64,000 nucleotides of DNA from assembly GCA_016716465.1 (NCBI GenBank), contig JADJWH010000004.1:434001-498000 (forward strand), given 5' to 3'. Each line of letters opens with the position of its first letter. The first letter of the stretch is position 1. This document shows, piece by piece, positions 17,365 to 26,507 of this stretch. The position numbers and the translations under genes are program-made. Source of the stretch: Gammaproteobacteria bacterium (GTDB lineage Bacteria > Pseudomonadota > Gammaproteobacteria > SZUA-140). The notes beneath the pieces are model-generated. The model searched no databases. It was not told where the DNA came from and was given only the letters and a program-made list of their open reading frames with translations.

Positions 17365-17882
17365 ATACGCTCCGTCAGCAGGGCACGTACCTGCTGCTGA
17401 TAGGCGTCTTCATAGCCCGGCATGTAGCCCTTGTGCAGATAGCGCATATTGCCGTTGCGATCGACGATCACCGTCGTCGGCATGGCGATCACATCGTACT
17501 GCTTGCTCACCGCGTTCGTACCGTCGAACAGGACGGGGAAACTCACTGGGATCTTGCCCAGCAGTGTGCGCGCCTGAGCCGGGTCTTCCTCCACATTGAC
17601 ACCGAGCACGGTAAAACCGAGCGGCTTGTATTGCTGGTAGAGCTGGTCGAGCAAGGGCATCTCCTTGCGGCAGGGGCCGCACCACGAGGCCCAGAAGTTT
17701 ATCAGCACGACCTGGCCGCGCAGCTCGCTCAACTTGATGTTCTCCCCGCTGCTGCTCTTGAGGGTGAAATCGGGCGCCGGCCCCGATACCTGTTCAGCGG
17801 CCACGGCAGGCGCGATTGCGAACACGGTGAGCAGCAGGACAAGCAGGACATATATATAGGTATGGAAACGCAGTCTGTACAT
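17361..17882 (-). CDS. TlpA-family thioredoxin-like protein
   Basis: A 173-residue periplasmic thiol-disulfide protein. A signal/anchor helix (about residues 10-28, ending AVAA) is followed by a thioredoxin fold with INFWASWCGPCRKEM (CGPC active site near residue 74-77) and a cis-proline loop MPTTVIVD. Such proteins usually reduce cysteines of apocytochrome c or other exported substrates. The ATG at 17882 has GAGGTG just upstream. Immediate neighbours encode two exported proteins with CxC motifs (DUF4266, DUF3570), which are attractive substrates, and CxxCH proteins are encoded a few genes away. Confidence 0.88.
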   Translation of the reverse strand: MYRLRFHTYIYVLLVLLLTVFAIAPAVAAEQVSGPAPDFTLKSSSGENIKLSELRGQVVLINFWASWCGPCRKEMPLLDQLYQQYKPLGFTVLGVNVEEDPAQARTLLGKIPVSFPVLFDGTNAVSKQYDVIAMPTTVIVDRNGNMRYLHKGYMPGYEDAYQQQVRALLTERM

Positions 17883-17894
17883 GGTCACCTCGCG

Positions 17895-18596
17895 TCAGAA
17901 AAATACGGTCGCCCCGGCATGGATTTCGATATTGTGCGCGGTCTTGTCCTCGCCCAGCACATCGATGTCGAACATGTGGTCGCGTACGTCCGCATGCAAT
18001 GCCAGCCAGTCATTCAGCAGCAGGCGGTAACCTGCGCCGAAATTCCAGGTAAAGCGATTGTCCCCGGCAAACTCCGTCGCCCCGATGCCGCCGATGAGAT
18101 ACATGTCGGAGCTGAATGCGCGACTGCTGCCGATGAATGATTCGCCCGGGAGCAGGTTGTAACCGAGCGAGAGATTGTAATAGCTGTACTCCCGTTCATC
18201 ATCCGTCAATACAGTGACGGCACCGCCCAGTCGCTCATAACTGGTGAGGCCGGCGTCCGTCATGCCGTATGCGGTCTCGACAAAAATATCCTCGGTCACG
18301 TGATAGGCGAGTCGTATTCCGAACACGCTGTTGGTGCCGAAATCCTCCACACTCATCACCCCGGCAAAGAGACCGATCTCGAAATCCTCGGTATCGATCC
18401 TGTTTTCCTTGACCGCGCGCCGATCGAGCTGCGGCTGCACGACCGGCTCGGCACCTACGATGTCGCCCTCGGGTGCCTGCGCCTGCGCGCCACCGGCGAC
18501 CAGGATGGCCGCCAAACCAATCGCCCCGCGCCCAGCGCCACACGGTCCGGCCATAGCGACGCGACTCAGAAAAACACCCCAAATCCGATTTTCCAT
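17895..18596 (-). CDS. Outer-membrane beta-barrel domain protein
   Basis: A 233-residue exported protein with a signal peptide (hydrophobic segment about 24-40, ending GAQAQ) and a barrel domain of alternating strands that ends with the aromatic HAGATVFF. It resembles the outer-membrane beta-barrel domain known from Myxococcus paralogues (TIGR04565 type) through FEIGLFAGVMSVEDFGTN and FGIRLAYHVTEDIFVETAYG. Its proposed start lies 31 bases inside the end of the upstream barrel gene, with AGGAAA ahead of it; an internal ATG at 18554 would avoid most of the overlap. Likely the outer-membrane partner of the motor complex. Confidence 0.78.
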   Translation of the reverse strand: MENRIWGVFLSRVAMAGPCGAGRGAIGLAAILVAGGAQAQAPEGDIVGAEPVVQPQLDRRAVKENRIDTEDFEIGLFAGVMSVEDFGTNSVFGIRLAYHVTEDIFVETAYGMTDAGLTSYERLGGAVTVLTDDEREYSYYNLSLGYNLLPGESFIGSSRAFSSDMYLIGGIGATEFAGDNRFTWNFGAGYRLLLNDWLALHADVRDHMFDIDVLGEDKTAHNIEIHAGATVFF

Positions 18597-19357
18597 TCGT
18601 CGATTTCCTCGTTATCGTCCCGGCTGGTGAAAACCACGTGGCTGCGGTATTCCATACGCAACATGAAGCGCCTCGACAGATAGGTGCGCAGGCCGATGCC
18701 GACATGGCTCATGCGGTCGTTGCGATCCTGGGCCTGCACCAGCACCGTGCGTGGATTGGTGTCGATGACACCCGTACCGAGCGCAAAGAACGGGGAGAAG
18801 CGCCAGTCCGGAAACGGCTGCGCCAGCAGGTCCACCCCGAACAGGAGGCTCTCGGAAAACTCGCCCAGCACCTGGGTCAAGGACAATTCGGCGGACAGGC
18901 CTTCCGTCAGCGCATAGGCGCCATAAACGGAGATCTCATTCGCCCCGTCGAAGTCGCCGCCCATGACGCCCGCCTCCCAGCGGCGACGGGCATAGTCATC
19001 GACCGTCGCCTCCTGCACGCGCACCTGTTCTCCCGACGGGTCAAGTGTGCGCTCGAGCTGGGTGCGGTCCACCCAGCCTTCGATGTCCCTGTCCGTGCGC
19101 ACCTTGAACCAGCTGGTCTTGCGTTTCAGCAGCGTGATCGTCGTGCCGCGCTCTTCCACGTGAAAGATCGGATAACCGCGTCCAGGTCCGGTGTGCATTT
19201 CGATATAGGGATCGGCGATCTCGACTGTCTGGGGCACCTCATCCGCTCCCCATGCCGTTCCCCACAGCAAGGCGGACAGCATCATCAGGCAGCCGGCCCG
19301 GACAAATCGCGCGCTTTCCCGCGCCGCTTCACTGCATTTTTCCCTGACGAAATCCAT
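18566..19357 (-). CDS. SH3-domain plus outer-membrane beta-barrel protein
   Basis: A 263-residue exported protein of two parts: after a signal peptide (about residues 20-38, ending WGADE) an SH3b-like domain (about 45-110, with IEMHTGPGRGYPIFHVEERG and GWVDRTQLE) that usually binds peptidoglycan or peptides, then a barrel of the same kind as the next gene (YGAYALTEGLSAELSLTQVL, ending GFGVFF). It may tether the outer-membrane barrel to the cell wall. The ATG at 19357 was chosen because GGATGGAGC precedes it. It is the first gene of the tight run of 14 minus-strand genes down to the TonB-like gene. Confidence 0.8.
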   Translation of the reverse strand: MDFVREKCSEAARESARFVRAGCLMMLSALLWGTAWGADEVPQTVEIADPYIEMHTGPGRGYPIFHVEERGTTITLLKRKTSWFKVRTDRDIEGWVDRTQLERTLDPSGEQVRVQEATVDDYARRRWEAGVMGGDFDGANEISVYGAYALTEGLSAELSLTQVLGEFSESLLFGVDLLAQPFPDWRFSPFFALGTGVIDTNPRTVLVQAQDRNDRMSHVGIGLRTYLSRRFMLRMEYRSHVVFTSRDDNEEIDEWKIGFGVFF

Positions 19358-19475
19358 GCTCCATCCTGGCCTTAACACAAACGGCAAGGGTATCCCCCGC
19401 CTCCACCGAGGTTATCGACCGTACCCCGGCCGTCCTGACTCTCAAAACGGGGGATGCTTGTCTCGCCAGCCGCGC

Positions 19476-22097
19476 TCAGGGCGGTGGCACGTCGAACGGA
19501 TTGTTATAGTACTGAGCCCCTATGTCCAGCCATTCCGCGATCAATTTCAGCTCTGCCGGATCGAGGAAACCGGCGTGGCTGCCGCCGGCGTCGAACAAAT
19601 CGAAGAATGCAGTGCTCGCCCGTGCCCCGGCGGTCGACATTGTCGGATTGACCCCGACGGTCACCAGCACCGGAATCGGATTGCCGTCGCCGTCCAGGAT
19701 CGGGTCGCCGTTGGCATCCGTCTCGAACAGGGGATTTCCCATGCCATCAGTCGCCTGCACCTGGACATCGACCAGCACACCCGCCACGAGCTCCTGCTCG
19801 TTATCCGGAAAGAGCAACTCCCGATAGGATTTGAAGTGATCGGGTTCGGCGTCGGACGGACCGTCGCCGAGATCAAGCTGAGCCGCCGGCACCTGGGGGT
19901 TGTTCATAGCATCGAGCGTGCCGTGGCAGGCGCTGCAGGTATTCGCGCCGCGGTCCCGTCCCCACAGGGGATGAATGTGATCCTCATAGTTGATGATGAT
20001 ACGGCACAGGCTGTTCCAGGCAGTCTGGCATTCCGTGCTCACCGGTGCGGGAGTGGCGAGATCGGCATAGCGCCAGGCAAAGCTGGTGTCCTTCGCGCGA
20101 CCGGCGGCGGTCTCGTCCGTCCACACATCGTCATAGATGATGTCCATGCTGGGCTGCAGTGCCGCGACATCGATGCGTGTACGGGTCTGCGCCATGGTCT
20201 CGGCGAAATCGGTGAAAAGCGCGGACTCGGTATTCGGGAACGGCACGCCCGTTGAAGTGGCTCCGGCATAAATCGATGCCGGTCCCTGCGCATGTCCGTG
20301 CCCCGCCTCGCTGGCCGGGCTGTGACAGCCGTTGCACGTCACTGTTTCCCCCGGACGAACCTGGATCCAGTACTGGTGACGCGCACCAATGCGACGGCCG
20401 TCGCCATCGAGGACGCTGAGCGCGAGCGGAACGTTCGCCGGCACCTTGATCTTGACCGAGCCGTCCGGCTCGATCGGCGCATAGGCGACGATCTCGCGCA
20501 TCCGCTGCTGGGTGCTGCGCCCGAAGGCCGTGTTGGGTATCTCCCTGACGTCTTCATCGGGGATGCCGACGGCCTTCACGACGCGCAGGAAACGCGCCGG
20601 CCGGTCGGCCGCCAGGGTCTGCGCCGGATCGGCCACTGCCGCGATGCTGGCCGCGCCCGAGCCGAGGTTGTTGAAGACGCCGTCGAAATCGTACACCGTA
20701 CGGATATCGATCACGCCGGCACCTTCATCTGCCAGCGTGCCGTCGAGATCCACCCCGGTCTGCTTGTCGAGCAGGATGTCCGGCAGGGCACGTGACTGCA
20801 TGGCGACGACCTCGGTGTACATAACCCCTTCCTCCGGCCGCGTCAGCGGGCGCAGGGTATCGTTATCCATGTCCAGCACATAAATGCCATACAGTGGCGG
20901 CGCCTCCTCGGCTTCAGGATCGGCGAGACGCTCATCGGTGCACGGCACGATCACTTCATCCTCGAGCAGCCGGCACAGCGTCCAGCTCACCAGGGCGCGA
21001 TTGGTCCCGTCCCAGAGCGGATAGGCGGCGCTGAAATACCCCCCCGGGGACGGCTCGCCGTCGGTACGTATCTGACTCGCGGCGATCGAGACCTGGCCCG
21101 GGCCCGTGAGGATACCCTGGCTCGCGATCACCGGTTGCTCGTTGTCGATGTAGTTGTCGATATCCACCAGTACGATGTCGCCGCCCCCACGAGTGCCGGT
21201 AAAGGGTTTCAGCAGACTCATGATCCGGCCGTCGCGCGTCGGTCGCGGGGCGAGAAACTGCACCGTCGCGCCGTTGGTGCCCGTGTCATGGCTGTGCACG
21301 CCGTAAAAGGGCTGCAATTCGGTGCCATCAGGGCGGACCCGGTACAGGCTGACGGCGTTGCGTCCGCCCATGTGATCCCAGCGGCTAAACACAATCTCGC
21401 CGCTGTCCAGCACGGCTGGATCCAGATCGTGGCTCTGATTGAAAGAGATCTGATGGATGTCGCTGCCGTCGGCGTTCATGACATGCAGCACTGCCGCCGG
21501 GTCGTCCAGATCCTCGTCAAGCGCGGCGAACTGCGGCTTGCCTTCGTCGAGCAGGAGGGCGCTCGCCTGACGCTGGCGCGTGGAAGAAAACACGATACGT
21601 CCGTCCGGCAGGTAATGCGGCGCCACGTCCTGTCCGGCTTCGGCGACGGTGTCCGAGGCGATGACGCGGCGCAGGGTATCGGTGGCGAACTCGTACTCCC
21701 AGATATTCCAGGTCGGCTGGTCCTCGGGATCGGCGCCCTCAATCTCCGGGAGCCGCAAGGCGAAGATCAGTCTGGCGCCGTCGAAGGAGGCCTCGACATC
21801 CTTGACATCGCCCGCGCCGCCGGTAACCCTCAGGGTCACGTTGCGGTCGCTGGCCCCGGGCGCGGCGAGATCGCGCACATAGAGATCCGCGCCGGCGTTG
21901 AATTCGAGTGGATTGCGCACATCGACCTGATCCATCGCCTCGACGTCCACGCTCCGCTTGACGTAGGCGATCGGAAAATTTTCCACTGCCACCCCGCCGC
22001 CCAGGCCACCGTCACCACCACCGCAGGCACCGAGCGCCAGCATGGCCAGACCGGGCATCCACCGCAGCCGCTGTCGGAAAAGCTCGTGCAATAGCAT
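19476..22097 (-). CDS. HzsA-like exported protein with two CxxCH motifs
   Basis: An 873-residue lipoprotein (lipobox LGAC near residue 25, then a glycine-rich linker). The N-terminal two thirds look like a TolB/WD-type beta-propeller (HYLPDGRIVFSSTRQR, MNADGSDIHQIS, SGEIVFSRWDH), and there are two haem-attachment motifs, CNGCH near residue 587 and CSACH near 720. This architecture agrees with proteins annotated as related to the hydrazine synthase alpha subunit; I do not infer hydrazine chemistry. The ATG at 22097 has AGGG ahead and begins at the lipoprotein signal. It lies 118 bases upstream of the barrel/motor run and divergent from three other exported genes, so probably belongs to the same system. 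Confidence 0.7.
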   Translation of the reverse strand: MLLHELFRQRLRWMPGLAMLALGACGGGDGGLGGGVAVENFPIAYVKRSVDVEAMDQVDVRNPLEFNAGADLYVRDLAAPGASDRNVTLRVTGGAGDVKDVEASFDGARLIFALRLPEIEGADPEDQPTWNIWEYEFATDTLRRVIASDTVAEAGQDVAPHYLPDGRIVFSSTRQRQASALLLDEGKPQFAALDEDLDDPAAVLHVMNADGSDIHQISFNQSHDLDPAVLDSGEIVFSRWDHMGGRNAVSLYRVRPDGTELQPFYGVHSHDTGTNGATVQFLAPRPTRDGRIMSLLKPFTGTRGGGDIVLVDIDNYIDNEQPVIASQGILTGPGQVSIAASQIRTDGEPSPGGYFSAAYPLWDGTNRALVSWTLCRLLEDEVIVPCTDERLADPEAEEAPPLYGIYVLDMDNDTLRPLTRPEEGVMYTEVVAMQSRALPDILLDKQTGVDLDGTLADEGAGVIDIRTVYDFDGVFNNLGSGAASIAAVADPAQTLAADRPARFLRVVKAVGIPDEDVREIPNTAFGRSTQQRMREIVAYAPIEPDGSVKIKVPANVPLALSVLDGDGRRIGARHQYWIQVRPGETVTCNGCHSPASEAGHGHAQGPASIYAGATSTGVPFPNTESALFTDFAETMAQTRTRIDVAALQPSMDIIYDDVWTDETAAGRAKDTSFAWRYADLATPAPVSTECQTAWNSLCRIIINYEDHIHPLWGRDRGANTCSACHGTLDAMNNPQVPAAQLDLGDGPSDAEPDHFKSYRELLFPDNEQELVAGVLVDVQVQATDGMGNPLFETDANGDPILDGDGNPIPVLVTVGVNPTMSTAGARASTAFFDLFDAGGSHAGFLDPAELKLIAEWLDIGAQYYNNPFDVPPP

Positions 22098-22620
22098 CGT
22101 TTCGCCCTGCCGTCCGCCCTCACCGCAGCGAAGGGCAGACCCTAGAATCATTCGTAGAGAGACTTGTTGTTACTACCATTTTTCCGCAACCGCACTGCTA
22201 TATCGGCGCTTCTATCCATGCGGTCGAGCGCCCTGTATTACTAAAAGGTATATCTGTGACACGCATCATGATGCCCGGGCGCCGCACCGGCATGGCGCCA
22301 TTATCCATCCCCCGCCCTGCGCTATTTGAGATGGCGCTCGCAATCTCTCACAGGTATTTCCAGTAGATTGGCGGCGTGGGAGCAAAATTCGGCGGGAACG
22401 TTATCCCGTCTGTTGGACGTGTCAAACGGAGCGGGCGGTTCCATCCAACAAACCGACGGGGGAATCGAGCCCTGAAATGGCGCTGGAGGAACCCCTCTGG
22501 TCGGGACCATTCATTGCCAGAGGGAGCGTGACCTGCTCCACAACATGGAATCGACACGGTGCGGCGGAGATTTTCCGCGCCGATAACCAACTCGAAATGA
22601 AATCTGGCGGGAATAATTTT
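22098..22620. other. Intergenic region between divergent exported-protein genes
   Basis: These 523 bases separate the HzsA-like gene and the divergent CxxCH gene and must hold promoters for both. I find no coding frame that I trust and no strong sigma-70 match. A small hairpin CGGGA/TCCCG lies at 22393-22408. In-frame ATGs upstream of 22621 (22477, 22597) exist but encode no signal sequence. No known riboswitch was recognised. Confidence 0.4.
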
Positions 22621-23823
22621 ATGAATTGTTTCAATCGGGTAATGACCAGAAAGACGCTCGGGGCCCTGCTCGTGTGCAGCCTCTTCGCGGTCGCCGTCAA
22701 CAATGCCAGCGCCGGACCCCGCGAACAGGCCAAACGGATGCATGACCGCATCGCGGGTGTTCCGCCCAGCGCGGCGGTACTGGACGCGATGGAGACCGAC
22801 ATCGCGGGCGGCGATGCGATCAGTGCGGCTGAGCTGGCAATGGAAAACGGCGCTTTCTACAACGTGACGCTGAAGAATTTCGCCACCCCGTGGACTAACG
22901 AAGAGCAGACTGTCTTCGCCTCGCTCAACGATTACACCGCCACGGTTATCGGAATGATTCGCGACGATGTCCCGTTCAACTCGGTGCTGTCCGCGGATCT
23001 GCTATATATCGGCAGCGGAGGCGGCCTGCCCGCCTACTCGATGACCAACAACAATCATTACGAAGCGCTGGAAAATCAGGGTGCCGACCTGAAAACCCGC
23101 CTGGTCGCGACCACGCAATCGGCCCAGACCAGCCTGCCTGGCGCCGCCACCGCAGGTATCATGACCACGCGTGCTGGCGCACAGGCCTTCTTCAGCGGCG
23201 GGACCAACCGGGCCATGTTTCGTTTCACGCTGATGAACCACCTGTGCACCGATCTGGAACCCATCAAGGACACCACCCGCCCGCCGGACCGCATCCGCCA
23301 GGATGTCTCGCGCAGTCCGGGCGGAGACAGCCGTATCTTCCTGAATGCCTGCGTCGGCTGCCATTCGGGGATGGATCCGATGGCCCAGGCCTTCGCCTAT
23401 TACGACTATAACGAGACCACGGGCAGCATCGAGTACAACGGTACCGGCGTCGCCGACCCAGACACCGGCACGCGGGTACAGGGCAAATACCTGATCAACA
23501 GCGACAATTTCAAATACGGTTATGTCACCACCGACGACCACTGGGACAACTATTGGCGTAATGGTCCCAATGCCGCGCTCGGCTGGAGCAGCAGTCTTCC
23601 CGGCAGCGGCAGCGGAGCCAAATCGCTGGGCGCGGAACTGGCCGGCAGCGAGGCCTTCGCGCGCTGCCAGGCAAAAAAGGTGTTCAAAACCATCTGCCTG
23701 CGTTCGCCGGTGGACTCCGCCGACCGCAGCCAGATCGATTCCATGACGACCTCGTTCAAGGCGAACAACTACAACATGAAACGGATCTTCGCCGAGGCCG
23801 CCGTCTACTGCATGGGTGACTGA
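22621..23823 (+). CDS. Exported protein with one CxxCH motif
   Basis: A 400-residue exported protein: signal peptide within the first 31 residues (LGALLVCSLFAVAVNNASA), then a helical domain and one haem-attachment motif in ACVGCHSGMDPMA (near residue 244), a context like that of DUF1585/DUF1588-type planctomycete cytochrome proteins. A further HGV-like aromatic region follows (DDHWDNYWRNG), and several C-terminal cysteines are present. Start at 22621 was chosen because the signal peptide begins there; 22642 is also possible. It stands two bases before the LamG gene and is probably co-transcribed with it. No enzyme activity can be assigned. Confidence 0.7.
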   Translation: MNCFNRVMTRKTLGALLVCSLFAVAVNNASAGPREQAKRMHDRIAGVPPSAAVLDAMETDIAGGDAISAAELAMENGAFYNVTLKNFATPWTNEEQTVFASLNDYTATVIGMIRDDVPFNSVLSADLLYIGSGGGLPAYSMTNNNHYEALENQGADLKTRLVATTQSAQTSLPGAATAGIMTTRAGAQAFFSGGTNRAMFRFTLMNHLCTDLEPIKDTTRPPDRIRQDVSRSPGGDSRIFLNACVGCHSGMDPMAQAFAYYDYNETTGSIEYNGTGVADPDTGTRVQGKYLINSDNFKYGYVTTDDHWDNYWRNGPNAALGWSSSLPGSGSGAKSLGAELAGSEAFARCQAKKVFKTICLRSPVDSADRSQIDSMTTSFKANNYNMKRIFAEAAVYCMGD

Positions 23824-23825
23824 TC

Positions 23826-26396
23826 GTGAACAGCTATATCGCCTACCAATATCTGCGCTCGACATCCGGGAAGAAATTCGCGCTGTGCGGGCTTCCGCGC
23901 CAGGCCGGTGGTATCGCGCGCCTTGTGCGCCAGCACTTCAGGTGGCTCAACGCCTTCGTCATGCTCGTGATTGCCTTGATCCTCACGGCATGCGGAGGGG
24001 GCGCCTCCACGGAGACCAACCCGGTGACGAGCAATACCGTCACCGGCGCGTACAGCGGTCCGGCGCCGGCAACGACCGACGTGCAGTCATTCAAGCTGAA
24101 CGTATGGGACAACCTGAGCGCCAGCAACCGCTGCGGCGGCTGCCATGGTACGGATGGACAGACCCCGATGTTTGCGCGGCAGGACGACGTCAATCTGGCT
24201 TATGCAGAAGCAAACACAGTAGTGAATCTGGTGAATCCCGCCAGTTCCCGACTCGTGACCAAGGTGGCGGGTGGGCACAACTGCTGGCTTGCGAGTGACA
24301 GCGCCTGCGGCGAGGTGATCACGGCATATATCGAGGCCTGGGCGGGTGATTCCGTGTCCAGTACGCGCCAGATCACCTTGACTCCGCCGCCGATCAAGGA
24401 GCCCGGCGAGAGCAAGAGCTTCCCGGACGATCCCGGCGCGTTCGCCTCCACCGTGCATCCGCTACTGATCGCGCACTGCGCCGGCTGCCATGTCGATTCC
24501 TCACCCACCGCACAGGCGCCCTACTTCGCGGTCAACGATGCCGCGGCGGCGTACGAAGCGGCCAAGACCAAGATCAACCTCGACTCGCCCGCCGACTCCC
24601 GTCTGGTCGTGCGCCTGCGCGAGGAATTCCATAACTGCTGGAGCGTATGCGAGAACGACGCCGCCACGATGGAAGCCGCCATCCATGATCTGGCGGATCC
24701 GATCGATCCGGACGGCGTGGATCCCTCGCTGATCCTGAGCAAGGCCCTCAAGATCACCGATGGGGTCATCGCCAGCGGCGGCAGCCGGCACGAATCGAAC
24801 GCGATCGCGCTGTACGAATTCAAGACCGGCGAAGGCAACATCGCCTATGACACCAGCGGCGTCGAACCTGCGCTCAACCTGACCCTGAGCGGGGATTACG
24901 GCTGGGTCGGCGGCTGGGGCGTCGAATTCACGACGGGTAAGGCCCAAGGGTCGACCGCCGCCAGCAAGAAGCTGCACGACATGATTCAGCAGACCGGCGA
25001 GTACTCGATCGAGGCCTGGGTTGTCCCCGGCAATGTCACCCAGGAAGGTCCGGCCCGTATCATCAGCTATTCGGCCGGGACCCAGGCGCGCAACTTCACG
25101 CTTGGCCAGACCCAGTACAACTATGATTTCCTGCACCGCAGCAGCACCACGGATGGCAACGGCGAACCCGCGTTGTCCACGGCGGACGCCGACGAGGACC
25201 TGCAGGCGACCCAGCAGCACGTGGTCGTGACCTTCGACCCCGCCAATGGCCGCCGGATCTACGTCAATGGCGAGTTCACGGACGATGTCGATGGAGTTGC
25301 CGGTGGCAACCTGTCCGACTGGGATGACAGCTTCGCCTTCGTGCTCGGCAACGAGGCAAGCGGCGACCGTCCCTTCGCAGGCAAGCTGCGCCTCGTGGCG
25401 ATACACAACCGCGCGCTCACACCGGAGCAGGTCCGGCAGAATTTCCAGGTCGGCGTCGGCGAGAAGTTCTTCCTGCTGTTCAGCGTGAGTGATCTGGTCA
25501 ACGTTCCCGACAGCTATATCATGTTCGAGGTCAGCCAGTTCGACAGCTACAGCTACCTGTTCAACCACCCGGTGTTCATCAGCCTGGATGAAAATGCCCA
25601 GCCGGACGGCATCACCATCGCCGGCATGCGCATCGGTATCAACGGCAAGGAGGCTACCGTCGGCCAGGCCTATCGCAACATGACCGAGGTGATTTCCAGC
25701 AACCAGTACACGCCGTCCGGTCAGGTCCTGTCCGACCTCGGCACAGTGATCGCGCTCGAACGGGGTCCCGAGGAGGATGAATTCTTCCTGAGCTTCGAGG
25801 TGCTTGGCAGCCACACCAATGTCGTCACCGAACCGGCGCCGCTGCAGCTGCCCGATCCGGCGGATTCCGATCCGGTCTCCGACATCGGACTGCGCACCTT
25901 CGAAGAGATCAGCCACACCATGGCGGCCGTGACCCGTGTCAGCCCGACGCAAAGCGACGTCGCCGGCACCTTCGCAACGGTCAAGCAACAGCTGCCGACG
26001 GTAGAAAATATCGAGGGTTTCCTGTCGGCGCATCAGATGGCGGTATCGCAGCTTGCGATCCAGTATTGCGGCGCCCTGGTCGACAATCAGGGGACGGTGA
26101 ACCGTACGGTTTACTTCCCAGGCTTCAACTTCGGCGCGACTGCAGCTACAGCGTTCGACAATTCCACCAAGCGCAATCAGGTCCTGGACCCGCTGCTGGA
26201 CGAGATTATGGGAACCGGTCTCGCGAGCCAGCCTGATACTGCCGACATCAAGGGTGAGCTGAACGACTTGATGGACCGCCTCACCGCCTGCGCCACCGGC
26301 GGCAGCCCGACCTGCAATACCTCCGGGCGCACTGCCGATATCGTCAAGGCGAGCTGCGCGGCCGTGCTGGGCAGCGCGGTCATGCTGGTGCAATAA
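23826..26396 (+). CDS. LamG-domain lipoprotein with two CxxCH motifs
   Basis: An 856-residue protein starting with GTG right after the previous stop. A long N-terminal leader ends in a lipoprotein signal (lipobox LTAC near residue 56); a shorter start at the ATG at 23961 would give a conventional lipoprotein. Two haem-attachment motifs follow, CGGCH near residue 103 and CAGCH near 218, each within a cytochrome-like domain repeat (a HNCW segment recurs after both). A LamG/concanavalin-like domain spans about 335-540 (IEAWVVPGNVTQEGPARIIS, RIYVNGEFTDD). The C-terminal 300 residues are unassigned. Combination of a sugar- or surface-binding fold with c-type haem suggests a surface-exposed redox or adhesion component. 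Confidence 0.75.
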   Translation: MNSYIAYQYLRSTSGKKFALCGLPRQAGGIARLVRQHFRWLNAFVMLVIALILTACGGGASTETNPVTSNTVTGAYSGPAPATTDVQSFKLNVWDNLSASNRCGGCHGTDGQTPMFARQDDVNLAYAEANTVVNLVNPASSRLVTKVAGGHNCWLASDSACGEVITAYIEAWAGDSVSSTRQITLTPPPIKEPGESKSFPDDPGAFASTVHPLLIAHCAGCHVDSSPTAQAPYFAVNDAAAAYEAAKTKINLDSPADSRLVVRLREEFHNCWSVCENDAATMEAAIHDLADPIDPDGVDPSLILSKALKITDGVIASGGSRHESNAIALYEFKTGEGNIAYDTSGVEPALNLTLSGDYGWVGGWGVEFTTGKAQGSTAASKKLHDMIQQTGEYSIEAWVVPGNVTQEGPARIISYSAGTQARNFTLGQTQYNYDFLHRSSTTDGNGEPALSTADADEDLQATQQHVVVTFDPANGRRIYVNGEFTDDVDGVAGGNLSDWDDSFAFVLGNEASGDRPFAGKLRLVAIHNRALTPEQVRQNFQVGVGEKFFLLFSVSDLVNVPDSYIMFEVSQFDSYSYLFNHPVFISLDENAQPDGITIAGMRIGINGKEATVGQAYRNMTEVISSNQYTPSGQVLSDLGTVIALERGPEEDEFFLSFEVLGSHTNVVTEPAPLQLPDPADSDPVSDIGLRTFEEISHTMAAVTRVSPTQSDVAGTFATVKQQLPTVENIEGFLSAHQMAVSQLAIQYCGALVDNQGTVNRTVYFPGFNFGATAATAFDNSTKRNQVLDPLLDEIMGTGLASQPDTADIKGELNDLMDRLTACATGGSPTCNTSGRTADIVKASCAAVLGSAVMLVQ

Positions 26397-26507
26397 GGTC
26401 GGTGGGGCACACTCCATGATTATTCGGATTTTGACCACGAACGGGCACGCGGCGGGAAGGATCGACCTGCTTTGGAACGTGTCGCGTTATCTATCGAGGA
26501 TGTAACC

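Noticed and set aside
19152..19167. parS-like sequence (13 of 16 matches to the consensus)
   Set aside because: It lies inside the SH3-barrel gene, about 32 kb from parAB, and lacks two core symmetric positions; chance match is likely.
22200..22480. Possible riboswitch in the leader upstream of the CxxCH gene
   Set aside because: Only a short hairpin is seen; the conserved core bases of c-di-GMP, cobalamin or other common riboswitches are not found.
24501..26438. A 645-codon open frame opposite the LamG gene
   Set aside because: Shadow of the plus-strand gene, which has signal peptide, haem motifs and a LamG domain; the antisense frame has none.
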